From NCBI GenBank assembly GCA_013347225.1, contig CP054595.1, forward strand, positions 1,550,001-1,614,000: DNA of 64,000 bases. Reading direction: 5' to 3'. This document shows positions 27,599-38,336 of the stretch, piece after piece; positions within the stretch are counted from its first letter, which is position 1, and each line of letters begins with the position of its first letter. Origin of the DNA: Candidatus Accumulibacter similis (GTDB lineage Bacteria > Pseudomonadota > Gammaproteobacteria > Burkholderiales > Rhodocyclaceae). Position numbers and translations under genes: made by a program. Under the pieces are notes generated by a model, which was given only the letters and a program-made list of their open reading frames with translations, did no database searches and had not been told where the DNA came from.

Positions 27599-30108
27599 TC
27601 AGATCGGCTGCAACCAGCCTGCAGCCGCCATCCCTCGGGCGCTGCGGCGCGTGCCGGCGCGGCCGCTGCCTGGGGGCTGCCGGCTTGCCGACGGAGTGCC
27701 GCCGTCGGCAAGCCGGAAGAAGCTCATCCGTTCCTGCAACTCAGCCGCCTGGCCGCCAAGTTCTTCGGCTGTTGCGGCGAGTTCCCCGGAGGCCGCTGCG
27801 TTCCGCTGTGTCGACTGGTTCAACCGGCCCATTGCGCCGTTGATCTGGCCGACGCCGGCCGACTGGTCCTGCGACGTGGCGGCGATTTCCTGTACGAGGT
27901 CGGAGGTGTTGCGGATCGATGGCAGCATCTCGCCGAGCAGCGAGCCGGCACGTTCGGCGAGCTTGACCGAATCGCCGGCGACGTGGCCGATTTCCTGCGC
28001 GGCGATCCGGCTGCGTTCGGCAAGCTTTCGCACTTCGGCGGCGACGACGGCAAAGCCCTTGCCCCGTTCGCCGGCGCGCGCCGCCTCGATGGCGGCGTTG
28101 AGCGCCAGCAGGTTGGTCTGGTAGGCGATGTCGTCGATGATGCCGATCCTGGCGGCGATACTGTGCATCGCCTCGACCGTGCGGCCGACGGCGTCGCCAC
28201 CTTCGGCCGCCTGACGGGCGGCCGTCGAGGCGATGCCGCCGGTGACGCGGGCGTTCTCGGTGTTCTCGACGACCGAGGCATTCATCTGTTCCATGCTCGA
28301 GGTCGTTTCCTCGACCGACGCGGCCTGCTCGCGCGACGACTGCGCCAGCGACCGGGCGGTGGCGGAAACCTGTCCGGAAGCGTTCGAGAGGTTGTCGGCA
28401 GCGGCGCACACTTCGCCGATCGTCTCGACGAACCTGGCGACGGTCTGGTTGATGGCGTTCCTCAACTCTTCGAAGTCGCCCCGGTAGCTGGTGGTGATGG
28501 TCTGCGTCAGGTCGCCCGCGGCCATCGCCCGCATGATGCTGCGGACTTCGTTGATTGGTCCGACGACGCTGTCGAGGGTGTCGTTGACGCCGGCGACGAC
28601 CTTGCGAAAGTCGCCGTGGTGGCGGCTCGCTTCGGCACGTGTGGCGAGCTGGCTGGCAGCGGCCGCCGCTGCCAGCATGGCGGCGTCGGCGACCAGCGCA
28701 TCGACCGCGTCGATGCAGGTGTTGAGGTTGCGCTTGATGAGGTCGTAGTCGCCGCGGTAGCTGTCGCTGATCTTCGGCGGGATGTCGCCCTTGGCGATGC
28801 GGTCGACGTAGCGGGCGGTGACGTTGAGCGGACCGATGACGGCGTCGAGCGTGTCGTTGACACCCTGGACCACCTTCGCGAAGTCGCCCGGATGGCTGGC
28901 CGCGTCGGCACGCGTCGCGAGCTTGCCCGAGACGGCGGCACGGGCGAGCAGATTGGCATCGGCGACGAGTCGCTGAACCGAGCTCTGGATGGCTGCGGCG
29001 GCGCTTGCCAGCAGTCCGATCTCATCCCGGCGCGCCAGCGTGATCGTCTGGCTGAGGTCGCCATCGGCAATTCTCAGCGCCGTCAAGGTGAGCGAATGCA
29101 CGTCGCGCAGCATGCGCGCAAGCAGCCAGGTGAGCGACACGGACAGGATGCCGGCGAGCGAGCCGAGCGCAATGTCCAGAGCCATGACGTTGCGTGCATC
29201 CTCGTACGCGCTCTCGGCCGCAGCGACGGTCCGGCTGGCGAGGGTGTCTTCGAGTGCCTTCAGGCCGTCGATCTTGCTGGTGATCGTCGCGGCCCACTCG
29301 CCCGGCGCAATGCCGAAGTTGCCATCGCTGGCCGAATCGAGTGCGATCTTGCGCATCGCCGCCGCATTTCTCGAGAAGTCGGTGGCGAGCAGAGCGTCGA
29401 GCGCGTCGATCAGCTCGTCATCGGACGACATCATGCGGAAGGTATCGAGATGTGCGTTCTGATTCGTCACGATGCCGAGCAGTCGATGCAGGACCGTGTC
29501 GGACATCGGCAGGTCGGTGGAAAACGTGGCATTGAGTGTCGCGCGTTCCGGCCCGGTGTACTCCTTGGCCTGGATCAAGCCGTTGTAGGCGATGAAGCGG
29601 CGGACCATTTCGGCGTTCGCCAGGGTCGGCGAGACATGCGCGACGGCGGCGAGTTCGAGGTCGATCAGGCGCGTGTAGAAGGCGAAGGACTCACTGCCCG
29701 AAATGACGAGGGAACGCACCCGTTGCCGGCGCTCGGCAAGCTCCTCGCCGAAGTCGGCTGCTTCCTTGAAGCGACGAGCGAACTGATCGGGCAGCACGCT
29801 GGCCCGCTCCGACCGGATTCTCGCCAGAGCCTCGGTGCGGGCGTCGGTGAGCCGGCGCTGAGCAAGCAGTTCGTCGGCGAACTTCTGCCCCTGGGAGGCG
29901 ATGAAACCGGCGGAGAAGCCGCGTTCCCTCTGCAATTCGTGCACCAGATCGCTGGTGGCGACGGCGACCTCGGTCATGGACAGAAGCTGCCGGCTTTCCT
30001 GCATGGCGCGATAGTTCGTCGCGACCGAACTGAGCAGGAAGGCGGCAAACCGATGCTCAGGAGACCGGTCATGGCCAACAGGCGAACGCGGATCGAGCGC
30101 AGGTTCAT
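27599..30108 (-). CDS. Methyl-accepting chemotaxis protein with NIT sensor domain (frameshift near 30048)
   Basis: The domain order is an N-terminal membrane helix ([11 protein letters not shown] then [13 protein letters not shown]), a periplasmic NIT-type nitrate/nitrite-sensing domain ([17 protein letters not shown] onward), a second helix (about 140 codons downstream of the NIT core), a HAMP domain, two further HAMP-like modules ending GVNDTLD, and a signalling domain with the hairpin tip [25 protein letters not shown]. The ATG at 30108 overlaps the stop of the upstream MCP (ATGA), but one base must be restored in 30046-30052 to join it to the main frame, which itself is open from 30004. 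Without the repair the protein would lose its first membrane helix. Confidence 0.85.
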
Positions 30109-32477
30109 GACCCTGCTCCGCCGTCCGGGCTCGCCGTTCCGACCGACGGGCGCCGACGGCCTGCCAGCGTGAAGAAGGTCATGGTCTGCTGCAGCCGAGC
30201 GGCCTGCACGCCGAGTTCCTCGGCGGTGGCGGCGAGTTCCTCGGAGGCCGAGGCATTCTGCTGCGTCGCCTGGTTGAGCTGGTGCATGGCGCCGTTGATC
30301 TGGCCGACGCCGGCGGACTGTTCGGCGGATGCCCGGGCGATCTCCTGCACCCGTTCGGAGGTCCTGCCGATGGTCGGCACCATCTCGCCGAGCAGGCTGC
30401 CGGCGCGTTCGGCCTGCCTGACCGACGAACTGGCGAGGTTGCCGATCTCCTGCGCGGCGACCTGCGAGCGTTCGGCGAGCTTCCGGACTTCGGCGGCGAC
30501 GACGGCGAAACCCTTGCCGTGTTCCCCGGCGCGTGCCGCCTCGATGGCGGCGTTGAGCGCCAGCAGGTTGGTCTGGTAGGCGATGTCGTCGATGATGCCG
30601 ACCTTGGCGGCGATGCTCTTCATGTCGTCGACGGTCTTGCCGACGGCTTCGCCGCCGTCTGCCGCCTGCCTGGCGGCAGACGCTGCCATGCCGTCGGTGA
30701 GCCGGGCGTTGTCCGTGTTGCGCGAGATCGAAGCCGCCATCTGATCCATTGACGAGGTCGTCTGCTCGACCGAGGCGGCCTGCTCGCTCGCGGAGTGCGA
30801 CAACGCCTGCGCGGTGGCCGAGACCTGGCCGGCGGCGTTCGAGAGGTTGTCGGCGGCGGTGCGGACTGCACGGATGATCTCGACCAGGCGGACGATGGTC
30901 TGGTTGATGGTTGTCTTCAGCTCGTCAAAGTCGCCTCGGTAAGCGGTGACGATCGTCTGTGACAGGTCGCCGCCGGCCAGGGCACCCAGGATGTGGCGGA
31001 CTTCCTGGATCGGCTCGACGACCTTGTCGAGCGTGTCATTGACCCCGGCGACGATCTTCCGGAAGTCGCCCTGATGCCTGGCCGCGTTGGCGCGGGTGGC
31101 GAGCTTGCCCTGCACGGCGGCATCCGCCAGCACGGCGGCGTCGGCGACGAGCGCGTTGATGGCATCGATGCAGGTGTTGAGGTTGTTCTTGAGGAGGTCG
31201 AAGTCGCCGTTGTAGGGGTCGGTGATCTTTGCCGGGATGTCGCCCCGGGCGATGCGGTCGACGGTGGCGGCAGCGACGTTGAGCGGGCCGATCACGGCGT
31301 CGAGCGTGTCGTTGACCCCGGTGACGATCTTCCGGAAGTCGCCCTGGTGCCTGGCGGCGTCGGCGCGCGTCGCGAGCCTGCCGTCCACGGCGGCGCGGGT
31401 CAGCCGTGCGGCGTCGGCGACCAGAGCATTGATGGCGTCGATGCAGGTGTTGAGGTTGTTCTTGAGGATGTTGAAATCGCCGTTGCAGGGATCGGTGATC
31501 TTCGCCGGGATGTCGCCCCGGGCGATCCGCTCGACGGTGGTGGCTGCGACGCTGAGCGGACTGATCACGGCATCGAGCGTGTCATTGACGCCCTCGACGA
31601 CCTTCCGGAAGTCGCCCTGGTGGCGGGTCGCATCGGCGCGTGTCGCCAGCTTGCCGGCGACGGCCGCACTGGCCAGGGTCATCGTGTCGGAAGTCAGCGT
31701 GTGAATGGCGGTGGACATTCGCTTCATGGCCGAGAGCAGGCTGCTCGCATCTCCGGCACGCACCACGATGGCGGTGGAAATGTCGCCTCGGGAGATCCGA
31801 TTGGCGATCGCGGTGGCCAGCGCGGGTTCGCCACCGAGAACCCGTAGCACGAAGCGGCGAATGAAGAAGGCGAAGAGCGCGATCAGCAGGAAGCACAGCA
31901 GCGCCGCCGTGGTGATCCCCTGCCACATGAGGGCGCTGACGGCAGCGTCCACCTTGTTCAGCGAGATCTTCATGCTGACCAGCCCCAGAGGTGTCCCGAC
32001 TTCTGCGGTGTGGCAGCCGGTGCAGTCCTTGCCGAGATAGCTCCTGGACGCCAGCGTCGGCCGGACAACGCGCAGATAGTGGCCATTCGGGGCATCCCGC
32101 TCGATACGCAGAATCTCCTTGCGGTCGGTCAGCGCCTCCCTCTCCAGCGCATCGAGTTCGCGGACGGCGTGACCGCCATCACCGAACTGGCTGATGACCG
32201 CCTGGCTGCGGATCACTTGCAGGTCCTTGATGACGGACAGCTCCTTGATCTGGTCGAGAAAGACCTCACGCTGTCCGACGGTGCCGGTGATCATCATTCC
32301 GGTCAGGCCGGCCATCGTCATCTCGTGAATGCTTTTCGAGAAGTCCTCCGCCTGCTCGAGAATCGTCTGGCGATTGACCCTGGTTTCCCAGGCGATCAGG
32401 CTCCCGAGCGCGAGAGCCAGCATCAGCCAGATCGCCAGGGTCAGGCGCAGCCAGATCGGCATCGTGGAAAGAGTCAT
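30105..32477 (-). CDS. Methyl-accepting chemotaxis protein with a c-type heme motif in its sensor domain
   Basis: This 790-residue receptor has a first helix (residues 10-29), a periplasmic domain (about 30-175) with one CxxCH heme-attachment motif (C152-C155-H156, bases 32010-32024) in [15 protein letters not shown], a second helix (about 178-200), a HAMP domain, three HAMP-like modules (GVNDTLD repeats) and the signalling domain ([25 protein letters not shown]). Covalent heme suggests redox, oxygen or gas sensing. The ATG at 32477 has GGAG at 8 bases. The stop overlaps the next MCP. Confidence 0.93.
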   Translation of the reverse strand: MTLSTMPIWLRLTLAIWLMLALALGSLIAWETRVNRQTILEQAEDFSKSIHEMTMAGLTGMMITGTVGQREVFLDQIKELSVIKDLQVIRSQAVISQFGDGGHAVRELDALEREALTDRKEILRIERDAPNGHYLRVVRPTLASRSYLGKDCTGCHTAEVGTPLGLVSMKISLNKVDAAVSALMWQGITTAALLCFLLIALFAFFIRRFVLRVLGGEPALATAIANRISRGDISTAIVVRAGDASSLLSAMKRMSTAIHTLTSDTMTLASAAVAGKLATRADATRHQGDFRKVVEGVNDTLDAVISPLSVAATTVERIARGDIPAKITDPCNGDFNILKNNLNTCIDAINALVADAARLTRAAVDGRLATRADAARHQGDFRKIVTGVNDTLDAVIGPLNVAAATVDRIARGDIPAKITDPYNGDFDLLKNNLNTCIDAINALVADAAVLADAAVQGKLATRANAARHQGDFRKIVAGVNDTLDKVVEPIQEVRHILGALAGGDLSQTIVTAYRGDFDELKTTINQTIVRLVEIIRAVRTAADNLSNAAGQVSATAQALSHSASEQAASVEQTTSSMDQMAASISRNTDNARLTDGMAASAARQAADGGEAVGKTVDDMKSIAAKVGIIDDIAYQTNLLALNAAIEAARAGEHGKGFAVVAAEVRKLAERSQVAAQEIGNLASSSVRQAERAGSLLGEMVPTIGRTSERVQEIARASAEQSAGVGQINGAMHQLNQATQQNASASEELAATAEELGVQAARLQQTMTFFTLAGRRRPSVGTASPDGGAGS

Positions 32478-32535
32478 CGCCATTTCTCCATCGGTCGGAC
32501 GCACTGCCGGGCCGGGCCTTCCCGGCAATGGTCCC

Positions 32536-33132
32536 TCAGCTTGCTGTCGGCATCGCCGTCGCGTCGGCGACGGCTTCCGTGGCCGTCAGTTGCGCGATTT
32601 CCTCGACTGACAATACCCTGTTGATGCTGAGCAGGATGACGAACTTGCCGCCGACGTTGCCCATCCCGAAGATGAAGTCGGCGCGGATCCTGGCCCCGAA
32701 CGACGGTGGCGGTTCGATGTCGCTGCCGGGGATCTCGAGCACTTCCGAGACCGCGTCCACCATGATGCCGATGTCGTGACGAAGGTCGTTCTCAGTGACC
32801 TCGACGATGACGATGCAGGTGCGCTTGCCGACCTGACTCTGGGCGTGTCCGAAACGTGCCGCGAGATCGATCACCGGCACGACACTGCCGCGCAGGTTGA
32901 TGACGCCGCGAATGAACGGCGGCATCATCGGGATCTCGGTCAGGTTGCCGTACTCGATGATCTCCTTGACGTTGAGGATGCCGACGGCGAACATCTCGCC
33001 GCCAAGCAGGAACGTGAGGTATTGCTGGGGGGCGTCGGCAGCCGTCTGCCGGGCCTGCAGGGCGGCTGCCTGATGCCTGGCGACCGGGTTGGCGGCACCG
33101 CCTGCGGGGCGGCTCTGGGTGAGCTGGGTCAT
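32536..33132 (-). CDS. cheW: Chemotaxis coupling protein
   Basis: This 198-residue CheW links receptors to CheA. The fold spans residues about 35-175 with [42 protein letters not shown] and [15 protein letters not shown]. Ala-rich extensions occur at both ends. AGGAG lies 7 bases before the ATG. Confidence 0.95.
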   Translation of the reverse strand: MTQLTQSRPAGGAANPVARHQAAALQARQTAADAPQQYLTFLLGGEMFAVGILNVKEIIEYGNLTEIPMMPPFIRGVINLRGSVVPVIDLAARFGHAQSQVGKRTCIVIVEVTENDLRHDIGIMVDAVSEVLEIPGSDIEPPPSFGARIRADFIFGMGNVGGKFVILLSINRVLSVEEIAQLTATEAVADATAMPTAS

Positions 33133-33145
33133 CGCGGACTCCTGG

Positions 33146-35605
33146 TCAGAATCGCTCGAAATCGTGTTCGGCCGCGGCGACGGCGGCGACGCGTGCCGAC
33201 CCCTTGGCGCGCGGCGCGGCGACGACGACCGGTCGGCGACCGGCGGTACTGGCCTGCTTGCGGACTGCAGGCACGGCGCGACTGCTGTCAGCCAACTGGA
33301 AGAAGGTCATCAACTGCTGCAGCTGCTCGGCCTGGCTACCCATCTCCTCGGCGGTTGCCGCGAGTTCCTCGGAGGCCGAGGCGTTCTGCTGCGTCGCCTG
33401 GTTGAGCTGGCCCATGGCGCCGTTGATCTGGCCGACGCCGGAGGACTGCTCCTGCGAGGCAGAAGCGATTTCCTGGACGAGATCGGAGGTCTTCCTGATC
33501 GACGGGACCATTTCGGTCAGCAGGGAGCCGGCGCGTTCGGCGAGTTTCACCGAATCCTTGGCGACATTGCCGATCTCCTGCGCGGCGACCTGCGAGCGTT
33601 CGGCAAGCTTCCTGACTTCGGCGGCGACGACGGCAAAGCCCTTGCCGTGTTCGCCGGCCCGCGCCGCCTCGATGGCGGCGTTGAGCGCCAGCAGGTTGGT
33701 CTGGTAGGCGATGTCGTCGATGATGCCGATCTTCTCGGCGATGCTCTTCATCGCCTCGACGGTGCGGCCGACGGCGTCGCCGCCCTCGGCCGCCTGCTTG
33801 GCGGCACTCGAGGCCATGCCGTCGGTGATCTTGGCGTTCTCGGTGTTCTGCACGATCGAGGCGCTCATCTGTTCCATGCTCGAGGTCGTTTCCTCGACCG
33901 ACGCGGCCTGCTCGCTTGACGATTGCGACAGTGACTGGGCGGTGGCGGAAACCTGTCCGGAAGCGTTCGAGAGGTTGTCGGCAGCGGCGCACACTTCGCC
34001 GATGGTCTCGACCAACTTGGCGACGGTCTGATTGATGGCGTTCTTCAACTCGTCGAAGTCGCCCTGGTAGCTGCTGGTGATGGTCTGGGTCAGGTCGCCC
34101 TGGGCCATCGCTCCCATGATGCGGCGGACCTCGTTGATTGGTCCGACGACGTTGTCGAGGGTGTCGTTGACGCCGGCGACGACCTTCCGGAAATCGCCCT
34201 GGTGGCGGCTCGCGTCGGCACGTGTGGCGAGCTTGCCGGCGACCGCCGCCGCCGCCAGCATGCTGGCGTCGGCGACCAGCGCATCGACCGCGTCGATGCA
34301 GGTGTTGAGGTTGTGCTTGATGATGTTGTAGTCGCCGCGGTAGGTGTCGGTGATCTTCGGCGGGATGTCACCCTTGGAGATGCGGTCGACGTAGTTGGCG
34401 GTGACGTTGAGCGGGGTGACGATGTTGCTGATGGTGTCGTTGACGCCCTTGACGAGCTGGTTCCAGCCGCCGACGAAGAGGTCGGCGTTGGCGCGCTTGC
34501 CGAGTTCGCCGTCGGCGGCGGCGCGGATGATGATTTCGGTCTGTGCGAGCAGGTCGCTCATCATCCGGACCATGTTGTTGAGGTTGGTCTTGATGACGTT
34601 GAAGTCGCCGTTGTAGTTGTCGGTGATGACCGGCGGAGTGACGCCCTTGGAGATGTCGTCCACATAGCGGGCGGTGACGTTGAGCGGGCCGATGACGGCG
34701 TCGAGCGTGTCATTGACGCCCTTGATCACCCGCTGGAAGTCGCCCTGATGCTTGGTGGCGTCGGCGCGCGTCGCCAGCTTGCCGTCGACGGCCGCCCTGG
34801 CCAACATTCCGGCATCGCCGATCATGCGCTGCACGCCTGCCTGCACCGCTTGCACGCCTTTCGCGAGCTGGCCGATTTCGTCCCGGCTGTCGATGTCGAG
34901 CTTGAAGTCGAAGTCGCCGGTCGCCATCTTGCCAGTGGCGGCGACGATCCTGCTGGTCGGGCCGGTGATCGAGCGGGTGATCAGGAAGGCGAGCAGGCTG
35001 CCGATCAGCACGGCGGCAGCGGCCAGGCTGACGATCAGCGTGCGCGTCGATGCGGCGAGGTTCTCCGCGTCCGCACCGACCTTCTCGGCCAACTCGGTCT
35101 GGTAGTCGATGAAGGTGTTGACAGCCTTGGTATAGGCGTCGAAGGCCGGGCGGTAGCCCTCGTTGAAATACCTGATCGCCTCGTCCCATTGTTGTGCCCG
35201 GATAATCTCCTCGACCTTGAGCGAGGCGGTGATGAAGCCCTTGCGCGCGTCCTTGGCGGCATCGAGGGTGGCCTTGCCCCTGTCGCCGTAGCTGAACTTG
35301 TCGAGTTCGTCGAAGCGTGCCGTGACTTTCTTTCTTGCTTCGGCGATCTTCTCCATTTCGCTGCGGGTGGCTGCGTCGCTCCTCAGGATCAGCATGTTGC
35401 GATGCCAGCGGCCGACCCCGTTGACGTCGTCGATGATGTCGTTGCCGAGCTTGGTCTTGACGTTCTTGTCCCTGACCAGTCCGGTGACTTCAGTCTGCAG
35501 GTCACCGACGCGGGTGACGCCGATGGCGGCAACGACGATCAACAGGAGCAGGGCGATCGCGAAGGCGATGCTGAGGCGGATGCCGATCTTGAGATTGGAA
35601 AGCAT
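33146..35605 (-). CDS. Methyl-accepting chemotaxis protein with four-helix-bundle sensor
   Basis: This 819-residue receptor has a first helix (residues 12-31), a periplasmic four-helix-bundle ligand domain (about 35-190, with [19 protein letters not shown]), a second helix (about 192-213, [21 protein letters not shown]), a HAMP domain, three HAMP-like modules, and the signalling domain with [25 protein letters not shown]. One module is divergent ([19 protein letters not shown]). The C-terminus ends AEHDFERF and could be a docking pentapeptide for adaptation enzymes. Confidence 0.94.
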   Translation of the reverse strand: MLSNLKIGIRLSIAFAIALLLLIVVAAIGVTRVGDLQTEVTGLVRDKNVKTKLGNDIIDDVNGVGRWHRNMLILRSDAATRSEMEKIAEARKKVTARFDELDKFSYGDRGKATLDAAKDARKGFITASLKVEEIIRAQQWDEAIRYFNEGYRPAFDAYTKAVNTFIDYQTELAEKVGADAENLAASTRTLIVSLAAAAVLIGSLLAFLITRSITGPTSRIVAATGKMATGDFDFKLDIDSRDEIGQLAKGVQAVQAGVQRMIGDAGMLARAAVDGKLATRADATKHQGDFQRVIKGVNDTLDAVIGPLNVTARYVDDISKGVTPPVITDNYNGDFNVIKTNLNNMVRMMSDLLAQTEIIIRAAADGELGKRANADLFVGGWNQLVKGVNDTISNIVTPLNVTANYVDRISKGDIPPKITDTYRGDYNIIKHNLNTCIDAVDALVADASMLAAAAVAGKLATRADASRHQGDFRKVVAGVNDTLDNVVGPINEVRRIMGAMAQGDLTQTITSSYQGDFDELKNAINQTVAKLVETIGEVCAAADNLSNASGQVSATAQSLSQSSSEQAASVEETTSSMEQMSASIVQNTENAKITDGMASSAAKQAAEGGDAVGRTVEAMKSIAEKIGIIDDIAYQTNLLALNAAIEAARAGEHGKGFAVVAAEVRKLAERSQVAAQEIGNVAKDSVKLAERAGSLLTEMVPSIRKTSDLVQEIASASQEQSSGVGQINGAMGQLNQATQQNASASEELAATAEEMGSQAEQLQQLMTFFQLADSSRAVPAVRKQASTAGRRPVVVAAPRAKGSARVAAVAAAEHDFERF

Positions 35606-35752
35606 GGGAAGACCTCTCTGAGGGTGGATCGAAAAACGGTTGAACGGTGCTGCTCGGGCGGTGTGGGCCTTCGGTCAGGGCGGTCCATGCCGGGAACGGG
35701 GCGGTTCGAACGAATACCTGTTGGCGCGCGGGCTCTTCATGTGGGCTTCCCT

Positions 35753-37963
35753 TCAGGCGATCGTCGCCAGCGAGCGCTGCGACACCCGCTGGCCCTCGCG
35801 GGCGCTGGCGCGCTCGACCAGCGCCGGGACATCGACGATCAGCGCGACCTCGCCGGTGCCCAGGATCGTCGAACCACCGATGCCGCGGAGGTGCTTGAAG
35901 AGCGCGCCAAGCGGCTTGATCACGGTCTGGAACTCACCGAGCAGCGCGTCGACGACGAGCCCTGCCTTGTGTCCCGCGTACTGGACGATGACCACGTTCT
36001 GACGACCGGGAACTTCGCCGCCGATGTCGAACAGTTCGCGCAGGCGGACGAAGGGCAGCACCTCGCCACGCAGGTTGAGATAGTTGCGTTCGCCAGGAAC
36101 GTCGGCGAGTTCGATGCATTCGACGACCGAGTCGAGCGGCACCACATAGGAGGCCTTGCCGACGCCGGTCAGGAAGCCATCGATGATGGCCAGCGTCAGC
36201 GGCAGGCGGATGGTGAAGGTCGAGCCCTCGCCCTCGACCGTGGCGACTTCGACGCTGCCGCGCAAGGACTGGATGTTGCGGCGGACGACGTCCATGCCGA
36301 CGCCACGGCCGGAGATGTTGGTCACCTGGTCGGCGGTCGAGAAGCCGGCTTCGAAGATCAGGTTGGTGATTTCCTGGTCGCTGAGGGTCGCACCGGCGTC
36401 GATGAGGCCCTTGTCGATCGCCTTGGCACGGATCTTGTCGCGCGGCAGGCCGCCGCCGTCGTCGATGACTTCGATGACGATGCTTCCCGAGTCGTGATAG
36501 GCGTTGAGCTGCACCGTGCCGTTCTCGGGCTTGCCGCGCTCGGCGCGCAGCGCCGCCGCTTCGATGCCGTGGTCGATGGCATTGCGAACCAGATGCATCA
36601 GCGGGTCGCCGAGTCTTTCGACCACCGACTTGTCGAGTTCGGTTTCGGCGCCGGTGATGACGAGGTCGATGCTCTTGCCCATCTCGCGCGAGCTGTCGCG
36701 GATGACGCGGTTGAAGCGGTTGAAGGTGTCGCCGATCTGCACCATGCGCAACTGCAGCGCCGAGTCGCGGATGTCCTCGACGAGTCGGAGGAGGACCGAG
36801 GTCGACTCCATCAGGTCGGACTGCCCACTGCGCTGGGCGAGCAGGTTGGCGCCGGCGCCGGCGATGACCATCTCGCCCACCAGATCGATCAACTGGTCGA
36901 GCTTGTCGGCGTGCACCCGCACCATGCGCGCTTCAACGGCCTTCTTCTCGCTGACGACGGTCTGCCGGTTGGCAGCAGCCTCGACCAGTTCCTTGTGTAC
37001 CACCTTCTGGTCGACCAGGATGTCGCCGATCGGCGTTCGCTGCGGCGTGACGCCAGCGGGGGTGGCGGTGGCGGCCTGCTTCTGCAGCGACAACCCGGCG
37101 TCGAGTTCAGCCTGCGTCAGCGCGCCGGAGCGGACGAGGATTTCGCCGAGGCGCATCTTGTCCTCTGGCAACTCATTGATCAACTGGATGTATTCGCTGA
37201 TCTTCGAGTGCGGCGGCAGGATCCGCAGTGCGCAGTCCTCGCGAACGAACTCGAAGACCTGCTCGATCTGCACCTTGGAAGCGCGTGTCTGGAACCGGAT
37301 CTCGAAGCCCAGATAGCAACACTCGGGGTCCATCTGCGCTGCCACGGGCATGCCATCGGCCAGCGTCGTGATGGCGATGATCTCGCCGAGCGAACTCAGG
37401 TACTGCAGGAAGGCGAGCGGGTCCATGCCGTTTCGCAGCACTGCCGGGCCGAAACGTATCGAGATGTGCCAGGCGTCGGTGTTGACGACGCCGCCGCCCG
37501 ACGCTTCGAGTTCACTGTTGTGCTCGACCGGCAGTTCGTTGTCGCGCGCGCCGCCGGCGTCGGTCTCGGGATGGCTGTCGAGGAACTGTTTGCTCAGCGT
37601 CAACAGCAGCGCATCGCCGCGCGCCTGGACCTCGGCGTCGGGTTGCGGCCGGCCGGCGGCGAGGACGTCGAGCAGGGTGCCGATGTGGTCGCAGCATTCG
37701 AGCATCACGGTCGACAGCTCGCCGCTGACCGGGATTTCGCCGTTGCGCAGCTTGTCGAGGACGTTCTCGACCTTGTGCGTGAAGGCCTCGATGAAGTGGC
37801 ATTCGACGACCCCGGAACCGCCCTTGATGGTGTGCGCGGCGCGGAAGATCGCCTTCAGGTTGTCGGCGTCGTCGGGGTTCTGCTCGAGTCGCAGCAGCCC
37901 GTCTTCCATGGCGACCAACTGGTCGCGGCTTTCATTGACGAAGGTGCTGGTCAGCTCATCCAT
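35753..37963 (-). CDS. cheA: Chemotaxis histidine kinase
   Basis: This 736-residue kinase has an N-terminal HPt domain (phospho-His in FRAAHTIKGGSGVV, about residue 44), a long central region including GEILVRSGALTQAELDAGL (a short repeat-like adaptor), a dimerisation domain, the HATPase (HLVRNAIDHGIE, DDGGGLPRDKI, GRGVGMDVVRRNI) and a CheW-like regulatory domain (YVVPLDSVVECIEL). All catalytic boxes are intact. It is the hub of this pathway, taking signals from four MCPs. GAGGAA precedes the ATG. Confidence 0.96.
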   Translation of the reverse strand: MDELTSTFVNESRDQLVAMEDGLLRLEQNPDDADNLKAIFRAAHTIKGGSGVVECHFIEAFTHKVENVLDKLRNGEIPVSGELSTVMLECCDHIGTLLDVLAAGRPQPDAEVQARGDALLLTLSKQFLDSHPETDAGGARDNELPVEHNSELEASGGGVVNTDAWHISIRFGPAVLRNGMDPLAFLQYLSSLGEIIAITTLADGMPVAAQMDPECCYLGFEIRFQTRASKVQIEQVFEFVREDCALRILPPHSKISEYIQLINELPEDKMRLGEILVRSGALTQAELDAGLSLQKQAATATPAGVTPQRTPIGDILVDQKVVHKELVEAAANRQTVVSEKKAVEARMVRVHADKLDQLIDLVGEMVIAGAGANLLAQRSGQSDLMESTSVLLRLVEDIRDSALQLRMVQIGDTFNRFNRVIRDSSREMGKSIDLVITGAETELDKSVVERLGDPLMHLVRNAIDHGIEAAALRAERGKPENGTVQLNAYHDSGSIVIEVIDDGGGLPRDKIRAKAIDKGLIDAGATLSDQEITNLIFEAGFSTADQVTNISGRGVGMDVVRRNIQSLRGSVEVATVEGEGSTFTIRLPLTLAIIDGFLTGVGKASYVVPLDSVVECIELADVPGERNYLNLRGEVLPFVRLRELFDIGGEVPGRQNVVIVQYAGHKAGLVVDALLGEFQTVIKPLGALFKHLRGIGGSTILGTGEVALIVDVPALVERASAREGQRVSQRSLATIA

Positions 37964-37996
37964 TCTGCTTCCTCATCAGGGTGGTTCGCAGCGTGT

Positions 37997-38305
37997 TCAG
38001 GCGTTGGCGGGGATGACCATCGGGTCACCGAAGACACCGACCAGATTGCAGAAGTCGAGGACCTGCTGGACGCGGGGGCTGTGGCCGCTGATCGTCATCT
38101 GCTTGCCTTGCTGGACACCTTCGCGCTTGAGCAGCAGCAGCAGTTGCAGGCCGGCAGTGTCCATTTCGCCGACTCCGGAGAGGTCGAGTTCGAGATGCTC
38201 TGTCGCCGCCAGCGCCGCGAGCAGTTGGTCCTTCTGCGCTTGCGCCTGGTAGATCGTCATGTCGTCGACAAGGGCCAGTCGGCTGGCGGCGGTGGTGGTG
38301 GTCAT
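37997..38305 (-). CDS. STAS-domain protein (anti-anti-sigma-factor-like)
   Basis: This 102-residue protein is a single STAS domain. LELDLSGVGEMDTAGLQLLLLLK contains the position that is normally a phosphorylatable Ser/Thr; here it is Thr in DTAG. It sits between an MCP and cheA with GAGGAA before the ATG. STAS proteins in chemosensory operons are known but their partner is unclear; there is no cognate serine kinase in the window. Confidence 0.9.
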   Translation of the reverse strand: MTTTTAASRLALVDDMTIYQAQAQKDQLLAALAATEHLELDLSGVGEMDTAGLQLLLLLKREGVQQGKQMTISGHSPRVQQVLDFCNLVGVFGDPMVIPANA

Positions 38306-38336
38306 CGGTTTTCCTCGTGGTCTCGGATGCGGCGGT

